Part shown: piece after piece, positions 48,158 to 59,380 of the stretch | Position numbering within the stretch: position 1 is the first letter of the stretch | Layout: each line of letters starts with the position of its first letter | Origin: Lycorma delicatula | Lineage: Eukaryota; Arthropoda; Insecta; Hemiptera; Fulgoridae | Assembly: GCF_047948215.1 (NCBI RefSeq) | Contig: NC_134467.1 | Span: 38,679,520 to 38,743,519 of the forward strand | Reading direction: 5' to 3' | DNA length: 64,000 bases | Position numbers and translations under genes: made by a program | The notes under the pieces: generated by a model | What the model saw: only the letters and a program-made list of their open reading frames with translations | What the model was told of the DNA's origin: nothing | The model's database searches: none

Positions 48158-49005
48158 AACCTAAAATTTCTTCTTCCTATCTGTTACCTCGCCGACATAA
48201 ACGTGAAAATATTATTACCAAATTAAAATTCGACTCTATGCCGATTATGTATGTACGGATTACCCTGACCATGATAGACCTTGTTATTAGTTCAGTATAT
48301 AAAAATCTGAACAGAGTGCTGTTTTTCTCGGTTAAGAATGATTTCTCGTGGATCAGACATCGGATTAAATAATGATATTAAATTTATTAAAACACAACAA
48401 ATAAATAAGAAAAAAAGCTTCCATTATCATACCGTCCTTTATTTACATGATCATGCTTTCATGAACATACTGCCCGCCAAAAAATCATAAGATTTTTAAA
48501 TGTTTATAAACAAATAGTAAATAAAAATAATATTAAATACACGCACGGGTAATAGGTTAAAGATAAGTATACAATAATTCTTTAGTAATAATTTCCGTAA
48601 GGATAAGTTTTCAAAAAGCGAATTCTAAATCTGATGAGTGCTTAGAAGAAATAATTATGGCACGAGATCAATAGCGAATCAATCGAGCGTGTAACTGTCA
48701 ATTGTAAAATAGTTACAGTAACCATCTCTGATGAATAAATAAATAAACTCTGTGTGGCGTAATTGTTGACTGAATTAAGTGCACAGCAGAATAAATGTTG
48801 AATAGATAACCTTGAGGTTGAATACGTACGTGACGTTAGTAACCTAAAGAACGTAAACATAACCTTGAAATTAGTAAATGAATAACATAAAATAGAGTTG
48901 AGGCAAATTGTGTAAATAAACTTGTTTGTATATAATCATAAAAATAGTTACACATATACAACGGATTCATCGAACACATAAATCGATATTAAGGGTAAAT
49001 AAACC
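48158..49005. other. Nothing recognised
   Basis: AT-rich; short frames without motifs. The N-terminal Ack exon was looked for here without success. Confidence 0.5.
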
Positions 49006-49275
49006 AACCCACCAAGTGGTGAACGCGTCTTCCCAAAATCAGCTAATTTGGAAGTGCAGAATTCTAAGGTTCAAATCCTAGTAACAGCAGTTACTTTTAT
49101 ACGGATTTGATCGTGAATACCGGTGTTCTTTGGTGGTTGGATTTCAATTAACTACACATATCTCAGGAATGGTCGAACTGAGACTGCAAAAAACTACACT
49201 CATACATATCATCCTCATTCATCCTCTTAAGTAATACCTGAACGGTAATTCCCGGAGGCTAAACAGGAAATTAAG
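49006..49275 (+). mobile_element. tRNA-derived SINE, copy 3
   Basis: Same family as copies 1 and 2. Head CCAACCCACCAAGTGGTGAA, B-box region GGTTCAAATCCTAG, tail CCCGGAGGCTAAACAGGAAA. Flanked by AAGGGTAAATAAACC (48991-49005) and AAGGGTAATAAACC (49276-49289), a target duplication with one base lost. Confidence 0.88.
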
Positions 49276-49445
49276 AAGGGTAATAAACCGCAGATTGTTT
49301 GAATGGATTTCTTATTTTGGCAAGACACATAAAAAAGTTGGGTAACTTCCTAATAAGCAAATCGCTTGTAAAATTTTATATCTGCAATTGATCGAGCTAA
49401 TCCAGACAAGGATTTACTATGTTAAACAGATATCTCGAATATACG

Positions 49446-50170
49446 AGGTCTGTTAAAAAAAATAACCGAATTTTTTTAATTACGGGCCAACGGAAATATT
49501 TAGTGACCTTCGGCTGGCAGCAATGTGTTCCACATAATCTCCTCTGTAACCAGATGTTATTGGATATCTCGTTTAGTTTTAGTGTTATTGTTATTTGAGT
49601 GTAACATGTTTAAATGTTAGTAGCGATTTTTATAATGTACGATTTTCAGGAACAACGAAACAACGTAAAATTTTGCGTGAAACTGGAGAAAACTTTAAAG
49701 TTTTGAAACAAGTTTACGGAGATGATACTTTGGGTCGTCACGAATAGTTTTTCACGATTTGAAAGTGGTTTTCAGTCAATCGAAGATGACTCTGAACCAA
49801 GAAGGCCTTCCACTTCCAACTGATGACACACATGTTCAGAAAATCAACGATCTGGTGCGTGAAAATCGCCGATTGACTGTCTTACAGAAACGGATGGCAT
49901 CTCAATTGGATCAGGCCGTGACATTTTGATTGAAAAATTAAACATATATGAAGTTGCAACAAAGTTTGTTCCTCGCTTGATGACCGAACAGCAGAAAGAA
50001 CACTGAGTGGATAATTGCCGACAACTCCTTGAAGAAGCCTTTGACGATAAAACATTCATCCAACGGATCGTAACAGATGACATTGAAACAAAAGTAACAA
50101 AGTTTGTTCTTCGTTTGATGACCGAAGCGGACACACATATCGGAAACATTGAAATGGAATCGTAAAATAT
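49446..50170 (+). mobile_element. Mariner relic, N-terminal half
   Basis: ACGAGGTCTGTTAAAAAAAA at about 49453 is a mariner-type terminus. Translation gives QEQRNNVKFCVKLEKT, KVLKQVYGDDTLGRHE, SIEDDSEPRRPSTS and TDDTHVQKINDLVRENRRLT (HTH region), then IGSGRDILIEKLN. A KFVPRLMTEQQKE-like segment occurs twice (about 49965 and 50100) because of a local duplication. No catalytic core and no right terminus. Confidence 0.75.
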
Positions 50171-50209
50171 TTAGTACAGCATGTATTGCTTTTATGTCCA
50201 ATAGATAGC

Positions 50210-50450
50210 GTTGTTTTTTTTTTCAAAAAAGCATGTTTTTACCTGTAACAGGTGTGAAATATTAGGTATATAAATAGTAGGTATATAAAAACACGCGCGT
50301 ATTCGAATGGAACGTTGTGTCAAAATTTCAAAGCAATCGGTGAAGAACTTTCAGAGATATAAGATTTTGAATAAACGAACATTTACATTTTTATTTACAT
50401 AAGATATCTATTATCCATTACATATATTTAACATATATATATTTTTTTAA
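50210..50450 (+). repeat. Dispersed repeat fragment
   Basis: GTATATAAAAACACGCGCGT, then TCAAAATTTCAAAGCAATCG and GTGAAGAACTTTCAGAGAT are typical of a common non-coding insect repeat. No partner copy in this window. Confidence 0.4.
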
Positions 50451-51093
50451 AGTAAATTCTAAATTAATAACAGATTTTGATAATAGAAATGTAGTGCCTT
50501 ACCTTTTTTGAATTCAGTATAGTTTTGTTAAAAAAAAGTTTTATTTATATTACAGAAATTATTTTTTTTTTGAACAGAAGAAATGATATCTGCGACTCTT
50601 ACCGTACGGTTAACAATTTCATTGTAATTTTTTTTGGATATTACTGCGTTTTGTTAGTTTATTATTTTTTTTTTTTTATGAATTACTGATTGCTATTTTA
50701 TGGATTTATTATTAAAATGTATTGTCTTACAACAAACAAATTGAATTTCACGGCCAATTTTTTTTATTGATGGTCATATCATTCACTTCATAAGATATTT
50801 TTCCTTTTTTAATAAAACTAGTATAATGACTTTTACGAATCGAAAATCCGTGATGTAATGTTTCACTTACTAAAGTGTAACCATCGATTTTTATCGTTAA
50901 ATTCGATTTTACCAATCGAATTTATTTCTGTCTTTATTCCATTTTTTTAATAAAACTAGTATAATCTCTTGTAAACTAATACTTGTATTATTTTTTTAAA
51001 TGATTGGAATTTAAAAAAAAAATTGTTCTTTTGCAAGGCCTTTGCTATTTACTCCACCTTGAAAGTTATCAAAACCCGTAGCGATGACAGCTT
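50451..51093. other. AT-rich sequence, nothing recognised
   Basis: Two similar lines, AATAAAACTAGTATAATSWCTT near 50815 and 50950, hint at an internal duplication. No coding. Confidence 0.5.
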
Positions 51094-51377
51094 CCTGGGT
51101 TGGTCTAGTGGTTAACGCGTCTTCCCAAATCAGCTGATTTGGAAGTCGAGAGTTACAGCGTTCAAGTCCTAGTAAATCCAGTTATTTTTACACGGATTTG
51201 AATACTAGATCGTGGATACCGGTGTTCTTTGGTGGGGTTGGGTTTCAATTAACCACACATCTAAGGAATGGTCGAACTGAGAATGTACAAGACTACACTT
51301 CATTTACACTCATACATATCATCCTCTGAAGAATTATCTAAACGGTAGTTACCGGAGGCTAAACAGGAAAAAGAAAG
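51094..51377 (+). mobile_element. tRNA-derived SINE, copy 4 (best preserved)
   Basis: A-box TGGTCTAGTGG at 51101-51111 and B-box GTTCAAGTCCT at 51160-51170, the RNA polymerase III internal promoter layout. A body about 170 bp long ends CCGGAGGCTAAACAGGAAAA. No target duplication seen. It abuts a LINE fragment. Confidence 0.85.
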
Positions 51378-51910
51378 TAATTACAGACTCTAGGAGTCTA
51401 TTTGAGCGCTTGAGCTACAAACGTTCTGAATCCATCGTCCAGATTATCCATGAAATCCTTCCAAGGATAAATAAGGCTGTGGTACTGGTACGGGTCCCTA
51501 CCTACTGTAGCATCGTCGGGAACGAACGGGCCGATGGAGCTGCCAAGAGAATTGCAATAAATGGCATCCTAGTACAATCGACATGTGAAAGAGATTTCAT
51601 GTAATCGGTCCGTGTAAAATTGCGGGCTCAGTGGAATATATTCTGGCTGCTGAATCCTCCCACGGCATTATATAACATCCGGGAGAATGTGGTCGAGAAA
51701 CCTCTTTCTCCGAGCAACAGAGGAGACCAAGTTATCTTAATTCGGCTAACGATTGGACACACCAGGCTTACCCACGCTCACCTACTTAGCTCTACTCAGA
51801 AGATGTGTGGGGTTTGCAAGGTCAAATGGTCCGTGTACCATTTGCTCGTTGATTGACCAATCTTTGGAACCATCCGACAAAATTTACGATTTAGTTATTT
51901 TGTCTGATTT
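51378..51910 (+). pseudogene. I-type LINE fragment: RNase H end
   Basis: VRVPTYCSIVGNERADGAAK is an RNase H C-terminal motif (GxxGNExAD), followed by RLTIGHTRLTHAHLLSSTQK and a CGVCKVKWSVYHLLVD segment, the usual post-RNase H C-terminus of I/jockey-type LINEs. At least two frameshifts (near 51600 and 51850). The 5' part is missing. Confidence 0.8.
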
Positions 51911-51982
51911 ATGTATTTTATTTTCTATTTATTCTTGTCACTTGTTATTTATTGTTCTTAATTCTTTATTTTTATTGTTTTA

Positions 51983-53660
51983 CTAGCTGTACCAACCACG
52001 CTTCGCTGTGGCACATTGTGGTTGCATGGATGAGAAATGAGAAACTAAACAAAGCATACTTTTCATGGAAGTTTAATTTTGCAATACTTGTGGATATACA
52101 ATATTTTTTTGTTTTTCATTGTCTGCGTAGATATAAGACTATCTGGTTTGTCGACTAGGAAACACGCACATACAGTTGTCCATGTGAGAAGCAATCCGCA
52201 TCTAAATCTAAACCACACAATTCTAAAGATTGACCTTGAGCTTTATCGATTGTGATTGCAAATGCCAATCGAATTGGGAATTGCAATCTTTTAAATTTAA
52301 ATGGTGTATCGGTCGGGATTATGGGTATTCGAGGAATGAGGACATCTTCACCTTTGAAAGGCCCCGTTAAAATCGTTGCTTCGACTACGTTATTCATCAA
52401 TTTCTTAACTGCAAGTCGCGTGCCGTTGCAGAGTTTTGACCGATTAATATTCCGCAACAGGATAATTGGCACACCTATTTTCAATTTTAATATGTGTGGT
52501 GGCATCCCTGGCAGATCAAGTGAGTTTAAAAATTCCGTCGGATAATTAACTACTTCATCTGCTTCCACAACGGTGTCTATCGACTTATATGTAATTTCCT
52601 CACTTTGAATGCCGGATTGAATAACATTATTAAGTCGATAGACATCTTTATTCTTTGCGGCAAGGTTAGCTCTTTCACTGAGCCGATGGTGATTTCTATG
52701 ATTAATTTGAACATCAGGAAAGACTTTTTCGATCGGTTCTTCTTTAGATGTTACTAAATTACAAAAATTATCAGGAAATGATATTCGTCTAGACGTCTCA
52801 TCGTCTGGCAGCTGTCAGTTTCCAATGTCCAGTAACTGTCATGAGAATACCTCAGCTGATGGATCATTCTGCAACTGGACACCCATATTCGTAGTCGACT
52901 GCAATGTACGTACGTGTCGCCACAGTGTTGAATATTTCAGGCAAGCATTTATTTCGTCTGCTGGTGTCGATCGAGAAATTAAAGGCAATGTTTGCCTAAA
53001 ATCTTCTGCGAGCAATATCAAAGCGTTCCCGAACGGTTGAACGTTTCCACGCAAATCTCGTAACGATCGATCAAGAGCTTTAAGCGATTTTTTATGTGCC
53101 ATCGTGCATTCATCCCAAACAATGAGTTTACATTTTTGTAATACTTTTCCCGTACAAGATGCTTTGGAAATATTGCACGTGGGAGTCTCGATGATTTGCA
53201 TGTTTAATGGCAACTTCAGAGCTGAATGCGCAGTCCTTCCACCTGGTAACAATGTCGCAGCTATTCCAGACGAAGCAAGAGCCAAGGCTATGTCATTTTT
53301 TGATCGAACCGTTGCTAGAATCAATCTAATGAGGAATGTTTTCCCAGTTCCTCCTGGCGCATCCAAGAAGAAGGTCATTCATCCAACTTCGTCATTTATC
53401 ATTTGCACTATGCGATCATAAATGCCTTTCTGTTCACGCGTTAATTTGGGAATGTTTGATCGGACATATGACTGAAAATCACCAATGTTGTAACTCTGTT
53501 CTCGGCGTAAATCCACATCAAATGAAGCAATCGCAGCTCGGGTGGGTGCTGGCATTCCCAATCGACTAACAACTAATTTGCATTAGCTAAGCACTTGTCT
53601 TCAATATTTATCGATGCTTCGTTGTAAATGCCTTCTGTAAATTCACACAAAAGTGAATAT
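51983..53660 (-). mobile_element. Helitron 3' part with helicase relic
   Basis: On the minus strand the element ends with the hairpin CCACAGCGAAGCGTGG and, 9 nt on, CTAG followed by T (51986-51983), the canonical Helitron 3' terminus. The coding region upstream is a Helitron-type helicase. The Rep part and the 5' TC end are not visible, so it is 5'-truncated or the upstream part is too diverged. Confidence 0.85.
52155..53660 (-). pseudogene. Helitron PIF1-like helicase, frameshifted
   Basis: Motif I DAPGGTGKTFLI (Walker A, from about 53363), motif II LIVWDECTMAHK, motif III LLAEDFRQTLPLI (usually GGDFRQ) and the C-terminal block FAITIDKAQGQSL (motif VI) followed by LYVRVS. Frames break near 53380, 52830 and 52590. 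The SF1B helicase unwinds DNA during rolling-circle transposition. VPIILLRNINRSKLCNGTRL is the conserved segment near the end of Helitron helicases. Confidence 0.88.
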
Positions 53661-53854
53661 TTAACCTAACAAAGGATTTTTTTGGTCATTATGTAAGGAT
53701 ATTATTTTCTGTGTATTTGGTTATTTCGACTTTTTTTGTTTGCATAGTCATAAGTCTATCTGGGCTATAAGAAAGTCGGGTGTTTTAATTTATTTACGTA
53801 AGTCATCCTTCTTGGTGGCTTTTCTTTTTGTTTTGGTGTTTTTTTTTTTTTTAA

Positions 53855-54360
53855 ATAAAATACAGATGTTTTAGCTGTTAAATATAATTCAAAGAAATTT
53901 GTTACTTAATAAGTTGTGATTTTGTTTACATTGGCAACGGCCATACGGGCTCTTTGTGATTGGTCGTTGTGTTTGACAGCGGCCATCTTGCATTGATCTG
54001 ATTGGTTTTCCTTTGTTTACATTACCATCTGATTTATTAGCCTCTTATTTATTAAAAAACTGTACAAATTAAAAATAGATAGATTTATTAAAAATAGACG
54101 AAAACACTCTTTGATGCGGGTTATATATCGTGCTAAAATTTTTTTTATCGTGTTTTTTTTAAAAATAAAATACAGATGTTTTAGCTGTTAAATATAATTC
54201 AAAGAAATTTGGTCGTTGTGTTTGACAGCGGCCATCTTGCATTAATCTGATTGGTTTTCCATTGTTTACATTTTTAAATTAAAAATAGATAGATAGATTT
54301 ATTAAAAATAGATGAAAACAATCTTTGATGCGGGTTATATATCGTGCTAAAATTTGAGCT
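53855..54360. repeat. Direct duplication of about 200-300 bp
   Basis: AATACAGATGTTTTAGCTGT at 53861 and 54171, GTCGTTGTGTTTGACAGCGG at 53963 and 54212, and TTTGATGCGGGTTATATATC at 54111 and 54326 occur in the same order twice. Unit 2 lacks about 60 bp present in unit 1 (around 53905-53965). Nothing coding. Confidence 0.85.
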
Positions 54361-54833
54361 CAATCAATATATATATAAGAAAGATTATAATACTACACGG
54401 TAGTGTAACTTTAGTCGCTAATGACTGTAATTATTGGTGCGACGATAAATGAAAGCATTGAAGAAGAAAATTCTTCAAAACTCTCATTTACATAAAAGAA
54501 TTTACTATTAAAAACAAGCTTTATTATTTCAAGTACATTGTCAAGTTTTTGTACGCTACCTATTACTGTTAAGTACTGCTATCTAGCGGCGCAATTCGTA
54601 AAGGTACATTAAAAAATGAATAAAATAACTTATTCAAGCCCGGGGTTCATCAATTGAAAAAAAAGTTGTCTATTAACTTATTTTAGTAATACGTATTCTT
54701 TATTACTAATCTAATTTTAAGCTTATTTCCCCCATCAACATTTTCATTTCTTTGTTAGGTTAGATCATGTTTTATTATTGTAAACGTAGTTCGCTGATTA
54801 TCTCTTTTCTGGCTTAATTTTTAAGTTTTTATT
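54361..54833. other. Nothing recognised
   Basis: AT-rich spacer between two duplicated regions. Confidence 0.5.
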
Positions 54834-55540
54834 TCAGAAACAAGGATTTCAGTGTCGGACAATACGATCTGCTTGTCTGAACACTGAAAACCTTGGTTTA
54901 CATACTCTGCGATTTGTATTTATGTACTTTTTCTATTATTCTGATAAATTTTATAATACGATGATTGAAGTTAATAAAAAAATTACTCGAAGACATTTTA
55001 TTTTATTAAGTTTTTCAGAAACAAGGATTTCAGTGTCGGACAATACGATCTGCTTGTCTGAACACTGAAAACCTTGGTTTACATACTTCACGATTTGTAT
55101 TTATGTACTTTATTTTGGGGCTTATGTACAATAAATCGACTTTGATCTATTATTCTGATCAATTTTATAATACGGTGAAAGTAAAATTACTCGAAGACAT
55201 TTTCTTTTACTTTGGCTTTGATTTAAATTGAAATTCAGCACCAAAATAAAAAAGTTGAATTTTTATTGTAGATTTTTTTTAATAAGTTGACAACTCCACA
55301 GAAACAAGGATTTCAGTGTCGGACAATACGATCTGCTTGTCTGAACACTGAAAACCTTGATTTGTATTTATGTACTATATTTTGGAGCTTACGTACAATA
55401 AATCGACTTTGATCTATTATTCTGATCAATTTTATAATACGGTGATGTTTAAAAATTACGATTGACATTAGTAAAATTACACGAAGACATTTTCTTTTAC
55501 TTTGGCTTTGATTTAAATATAAATTTTTATTGTAGATTTT
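54834..55540. repeat. Three-copy direct repeat with conserved hairpin
   Basis: Units start CAGAAACAAGGATTTCAGTG at about 54835, 55015 and 55299. Each contains a 55-bp imperfect palindrome (54841-54895, 55022-55076, 55305-55359) with 22-23-bp arms and a 10-base loop TACGATCTGC. Arms and loop are identical in the three copies. Flanking unit parts such as CTATTATTCTGATCAATTTT are shared but contain indels, giving unequal periods of about 180 and 283 bp. Confidence 0.92.
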
Positions 55541-56794
55541 TTTATTGTTTCGGTGTTATCGAAATTATATCATTTCAAGCAACGCGTAAATTACAAAATA
55601 CAATTATAAAATACGACTTTATCGATTACTCGTGTAAATCTTTTCAAAATATACAACCAGTTAATAAAATTTAAAGTTTACGTAGCACGACAATATTTTA
55701 AATAAGTACATACAATTTGAATTCAAACAAAATAATTGAGCTGAAAAATAGTTTGAAAGCGAATAAAATCCATCAAACCATTCCGCTCTGTAATTAGCTT
55801 TTAAATAATATGAAACAACGACGTTCTTTCATTTAAAAATGATCCTTCTTATTACTTTATTGTTACTTCTTCTTACTAAAAAGAAGAACTAAAAGGAAAA
55901 ACGGAAACATTAATTTCTTTTTCAATCAGGATTAAATAGTTTAATATTTACTGGTTCCATTGATGTATACGACTTGTACATTATTCAGATATTTCGTTGT
56001 GTAATTAATTTACAAAAATCTATTTTACACGAGTAATTTTGTAATTATTACATAGAAGAGTTAACATTTTACAAAATCAAATAACTTTAGAACAAGTTAA
56101 CCGATTTTCCTATTTTTTTTTTTTTTTAATGTTTGGCAATTTAAACTCCTTATGTTGGTATTATCATGAATGAAAACAAACATGTGATTTTTATAAAGTA
56201 TATTTATAACCTAATGTGCTACGTACATTTTTTTTCTTTTTAAATATGAATATTTACCTTTTTTCAAATCATAATAATACACGCACGTAACGAGCGGGGG
56301 GCTAAGAGGGCTTTACCCCCCCCCCCACCACGAAATTTTCGGGACAATTATTAGACTTTCATTCAAACAATTTAACATAAAAACAGTATAATATTTGTTG
56401 ATGAAATACCATTTTTTTCGCAGTAAATTAACATGCAATCGATATGCTAAAAAAAGAAGTGTGTGTATGGAGCAGATGAAAAATAAACGACTTATCTCTT
56501 GAATGAACCTAGACGCTTTATTAAGCGTCAAACGAGTATTGATGTGCTCGTCGAATTATTTGAATGTATTTGCGTGAACCTAGAAGAAATCTCAAACGCA
56601 ATGGCATCGACTAAAACTTATGCTTTTTCTCGCAATAAAAAAAAAAAAAAAAGGTGAATTCATCGTTTAATTACAGGTTTGTAAAACTCTTCTTAATGTT
56701 ACACTAAAGTTGTCAATGATACTTCAAAACAAGAATATTGACTTGAATAAGGCTATTCAACTTATCAAATCAACACTATCATTATTATAAGGAA
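55541..56794. other. AT-rich sequence, nothing recognised
   Basis: Contains a C-run (56315-56327) after CACGTAACGAGCGGGG and an A-run at 56636-56652. No frame with known motifs. Confidence 0.5.
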
Positions 56795-57180
56795 CTAGCT
56801 CCCAGTCGTAGCTTCGCTCGCGCTATATGGTTTCCCGTGGTGGTAAATCTTTTTATTTTACAGTCAAGTAACCGGAGGCAGGTGCAGTCAGTCACACATA
56901 CAGTAACGGTGACATATCGCATTTCCCGTAGTACATTTGTTTCAGTCGAACGGGATCGGGCTGTGTGTATTCGGTCGCTTTCCAATCTTGACTGTCTTTC
57001 GTCTTCAGTCTCTGCCGCACGAACAGTTTTCATCATACGTCCTTTTTTTTGTATTTCTCCCGATTGAAGAATGTCTTTTAGGCGTGGTAAGATGTTTTGA
57101 AAAAAGATCACAGAATTTAAAAGACTTAAATACTTTAATACTTTAAAGTATTTAAATACTTTACACACTGAGGACATGCA
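56795..57180 (-). mobile_element. Helitron 3' end with N-terminal-type coding relic
   Basis: Minus strand ends GCGAGCGAAGCTACGACTGG then GAG-CTAG|T (56798-56795), a second Helitron terminus with a GC-rich palindromic segment. A 130-codon open frame just upstream (56785-57177) contains AAETEDERQSRLESDRIHTA and RSRSTETNVLREM, the acidic/basic repeat seen at the N-terminus of insect Helitron proteins. The combination of an N-terminal fragment with a 3' end suggests an internally deleted, non-autonomous copy. Confidence 0.65.
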
Positions 57181-58480
57181 ATCGGATTTAGATGCACTGC
57201 AGTTATGCTTTTCAAATCATTATATGATCTTGAGCGTTGAAAAAACTTTGTATATCAATTTCTGCTTAAAGGGGAAACTAAAATTGCCGCTTACAATAAA
57301 ATATAAATGTAAAAAAATGTGTGATAAATAAATCCCGACTGTTTAGAATGTAGTGAGATCGAACAACGTGATATTTGTAAATACTTGGACGTTATGTTAG
57401 ATAGAGGTCTAACCTGAAAGAATCATATTTCGCTATTAAAGCAAAAACTTTTAAGCTATCTTAGGATATTTTATTTTTTAAACAAACTATCCCCAAAAAT
57501 AACCACGAGAAAACTTTATTTTGCTATTGTGCATAGTCGACTAGACTACGACATCAGCTGTCTGGGAAGAACTTATGTTACAAATTTAGATTCCATAATC
57601 AAAATCCAAAAAAGATTCGTTAGAATGATAAGTAAAAAAAAAACTACGGATCGTTCTTTGCCAATATTTAGGGAATTGTCTATATTACAGCTACGTTATT
57701 TATATGTTTATAAAGTAATGAAAATTTTCTTTATCAGAAGCGGTCATAGAGATAGTATGATAACCGAGTACGAACTTAGAAGTAAAAGGAATCTATATTT
57801 ACCCAGCGCAAATAAAACGAAGTTTATATGAAGTTCTTTTTCAAGTACTGCTCCTAGATCGTATAACATACTTCCTAATTATAGAAAGGTTCAGTAGGAA
57901 CCTAAACGCTTTCTTAAAGCTACTAAGACGATGGCTAATTAATATTGATGACGCTGAAAGTATGTTCCATGTAATTACGTGATTTACGATTACATATACA
58001 ATTAATTAAAATGCTTTATACTATTGGTCTTAACATAGTAATAGATTTTTTACATATATAACTTAACGGGTAGTATTGGATGAAAGGTTTATTAGTAAAC
58101 ATAAATATTTGGCGACGATTGATCTTCTCTATACTTAACTGCAGAAAAGATAAGTTTCCACCATAGTAAATCATGAATTGAACCAAAACTAATCGTCCTA
58201 TATAAGATAAGACTGTTTACTTTTCCCCTTACTCAAACTCAAGAGATTAATAGAAAAGGAATGGTGCCACAAAACGGGCAAGAATCTTGTGGACACCTAA
58301 TCTTTCATCTTTTACAAATAATATAAATAAGTTAAGTAATAAATATTAAATTGTATTATAAAACAATGTTAAATTAAGTATGATTAAGTTAAGTAATATT
58401 ATAATTAGTATTAGGATTACTCCATTAATTATTAATTCTGTAAAAGTGAAAGAAATAAAATAAATTATTATTATTATTAC
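57165..58480 (+). mobile_element. Jockey/CR1-like LINE 3' part
   Basis: Decayed RT C-terminus from about 57165: MQSDLDALQLCFSNHYMILS, KYLDVMLDRG, KLLSYLRIFYFLNKLSPKI and then an open stretch 57529-57831 with HSRLDYDISCLGRTYVTNLD and IIKIQKRFVRMIS (thumb/C-terminal part typical of jockey/CR1 elements). A 3' UTR follows to a (TTA)n tail at about 58463-58478. 5'-truncated, with a few stops upstream of 57529. Confidence 0.75.
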
Positions 58481-58771
58481 TTTAAATTAATAACGCACAC
58501 ATGATAAACAAAAGCAGCTATTTATTTATGTTTTTAAACAGGTGTAAAAAAATTGTAAATTAATGAATCGTAAAAATAACATATGCATGTGCGCTAAATC
58601 GATTGAAACTTAGGAATAACTGTACGTTAAAACATCAGCCCTTTTCAAAATTAATCGATTCAAAAAAATTTTAGTTAAAAATTAATTTTTTTCTTGAAAT
58701 TCAAAGTCAGTTTGAAAATTAAATAAGCTTTAAGGAACAAATAAAGTGTTTTAAATTTCGTTGTAAAATTT

Positions 58772-58788
58772 CGTCTCTCTCTCTCTCC

Positions 58789-58866
<78 letters not shown>

Positions 58867-58979
58867 CTCTCTGTCTCTCTCTCTCTCCGTCTCTCTGTCT
58901 CTCTCTCTCCGTCTCTCTGTCTCTCTGTCTCTCTCTCTCCGTCTCTCTGTCTCTCTGTCTCTCTGTCTCTCTCTCTCTG

Positions 58980-59013
<34 letters not shown>

Positions 59014-59071
59014 CGTCTCTCTCTCTCTCTCTCTCCGTCTCTCTCTCTCTCTCTCTCTCTCCGTCTCTCTG

Positions 59072-59110
<39 letters not shown>

Positions 59111-59165
59111 CTCTCTCTCTCTCTCTCTCCGTCTCTCTCTCTCTCTCTCTCTCTCCGTCTCTCTG

Positions 59166-59197
<32 letters not shown>

Positions 59198-59319
59198 CGT
59201 CTCTCTCTCTCTCTCTCTCCGTCTCTCTCTCTCTCTCTCTCTCTCCGTCTCTCTCTCTCTCTCTCTCTCTCTCGCCGTCACTCCGTCTCTCTGTCTCTCG
59301 CCGTCTCTCCGTCTCTCTG

Positions 59320-59350
<31 letters not shown>

Positions 59351-59380
59351 GACTCTCTCTCCGACTCTCTCTCTCTCTGA
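58772..59380. repeat. CT-rich simple repeat array
   Basis: About 600 bp of CT dinucleotide runs punctuated by CCGT and TGTCT at intervals of mostly 8 or multiples of 2-8 bp. The complementary open frame full of Arg-Glu is a by-product of the repeat, not a gene. Confidence 0.97.

Noticed and set aside
48642..48860. Minus-strand 72-codon frame as the missing first Ack exon
   Set aside because: No SAM-like pattern (leucine-rich helices before VTRLSHF) could be seen.
51094..51180. Genuine tRNA gene
   Set aside because: tRNA-like only; part of a repeated SINE with four copies in the window.
52252..53421. Plus-strand open frames opposite the Helitron helicase
   Set aside because: They are shadows; only the minus strand has helicase motifs.
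57529..57831. Host gene with 100-codon frame
   Set aside because: It matches the C-terminal part of jockey/CR1-type LINE reverse transcriptases and is continuous with decayed RT sequence upstream.
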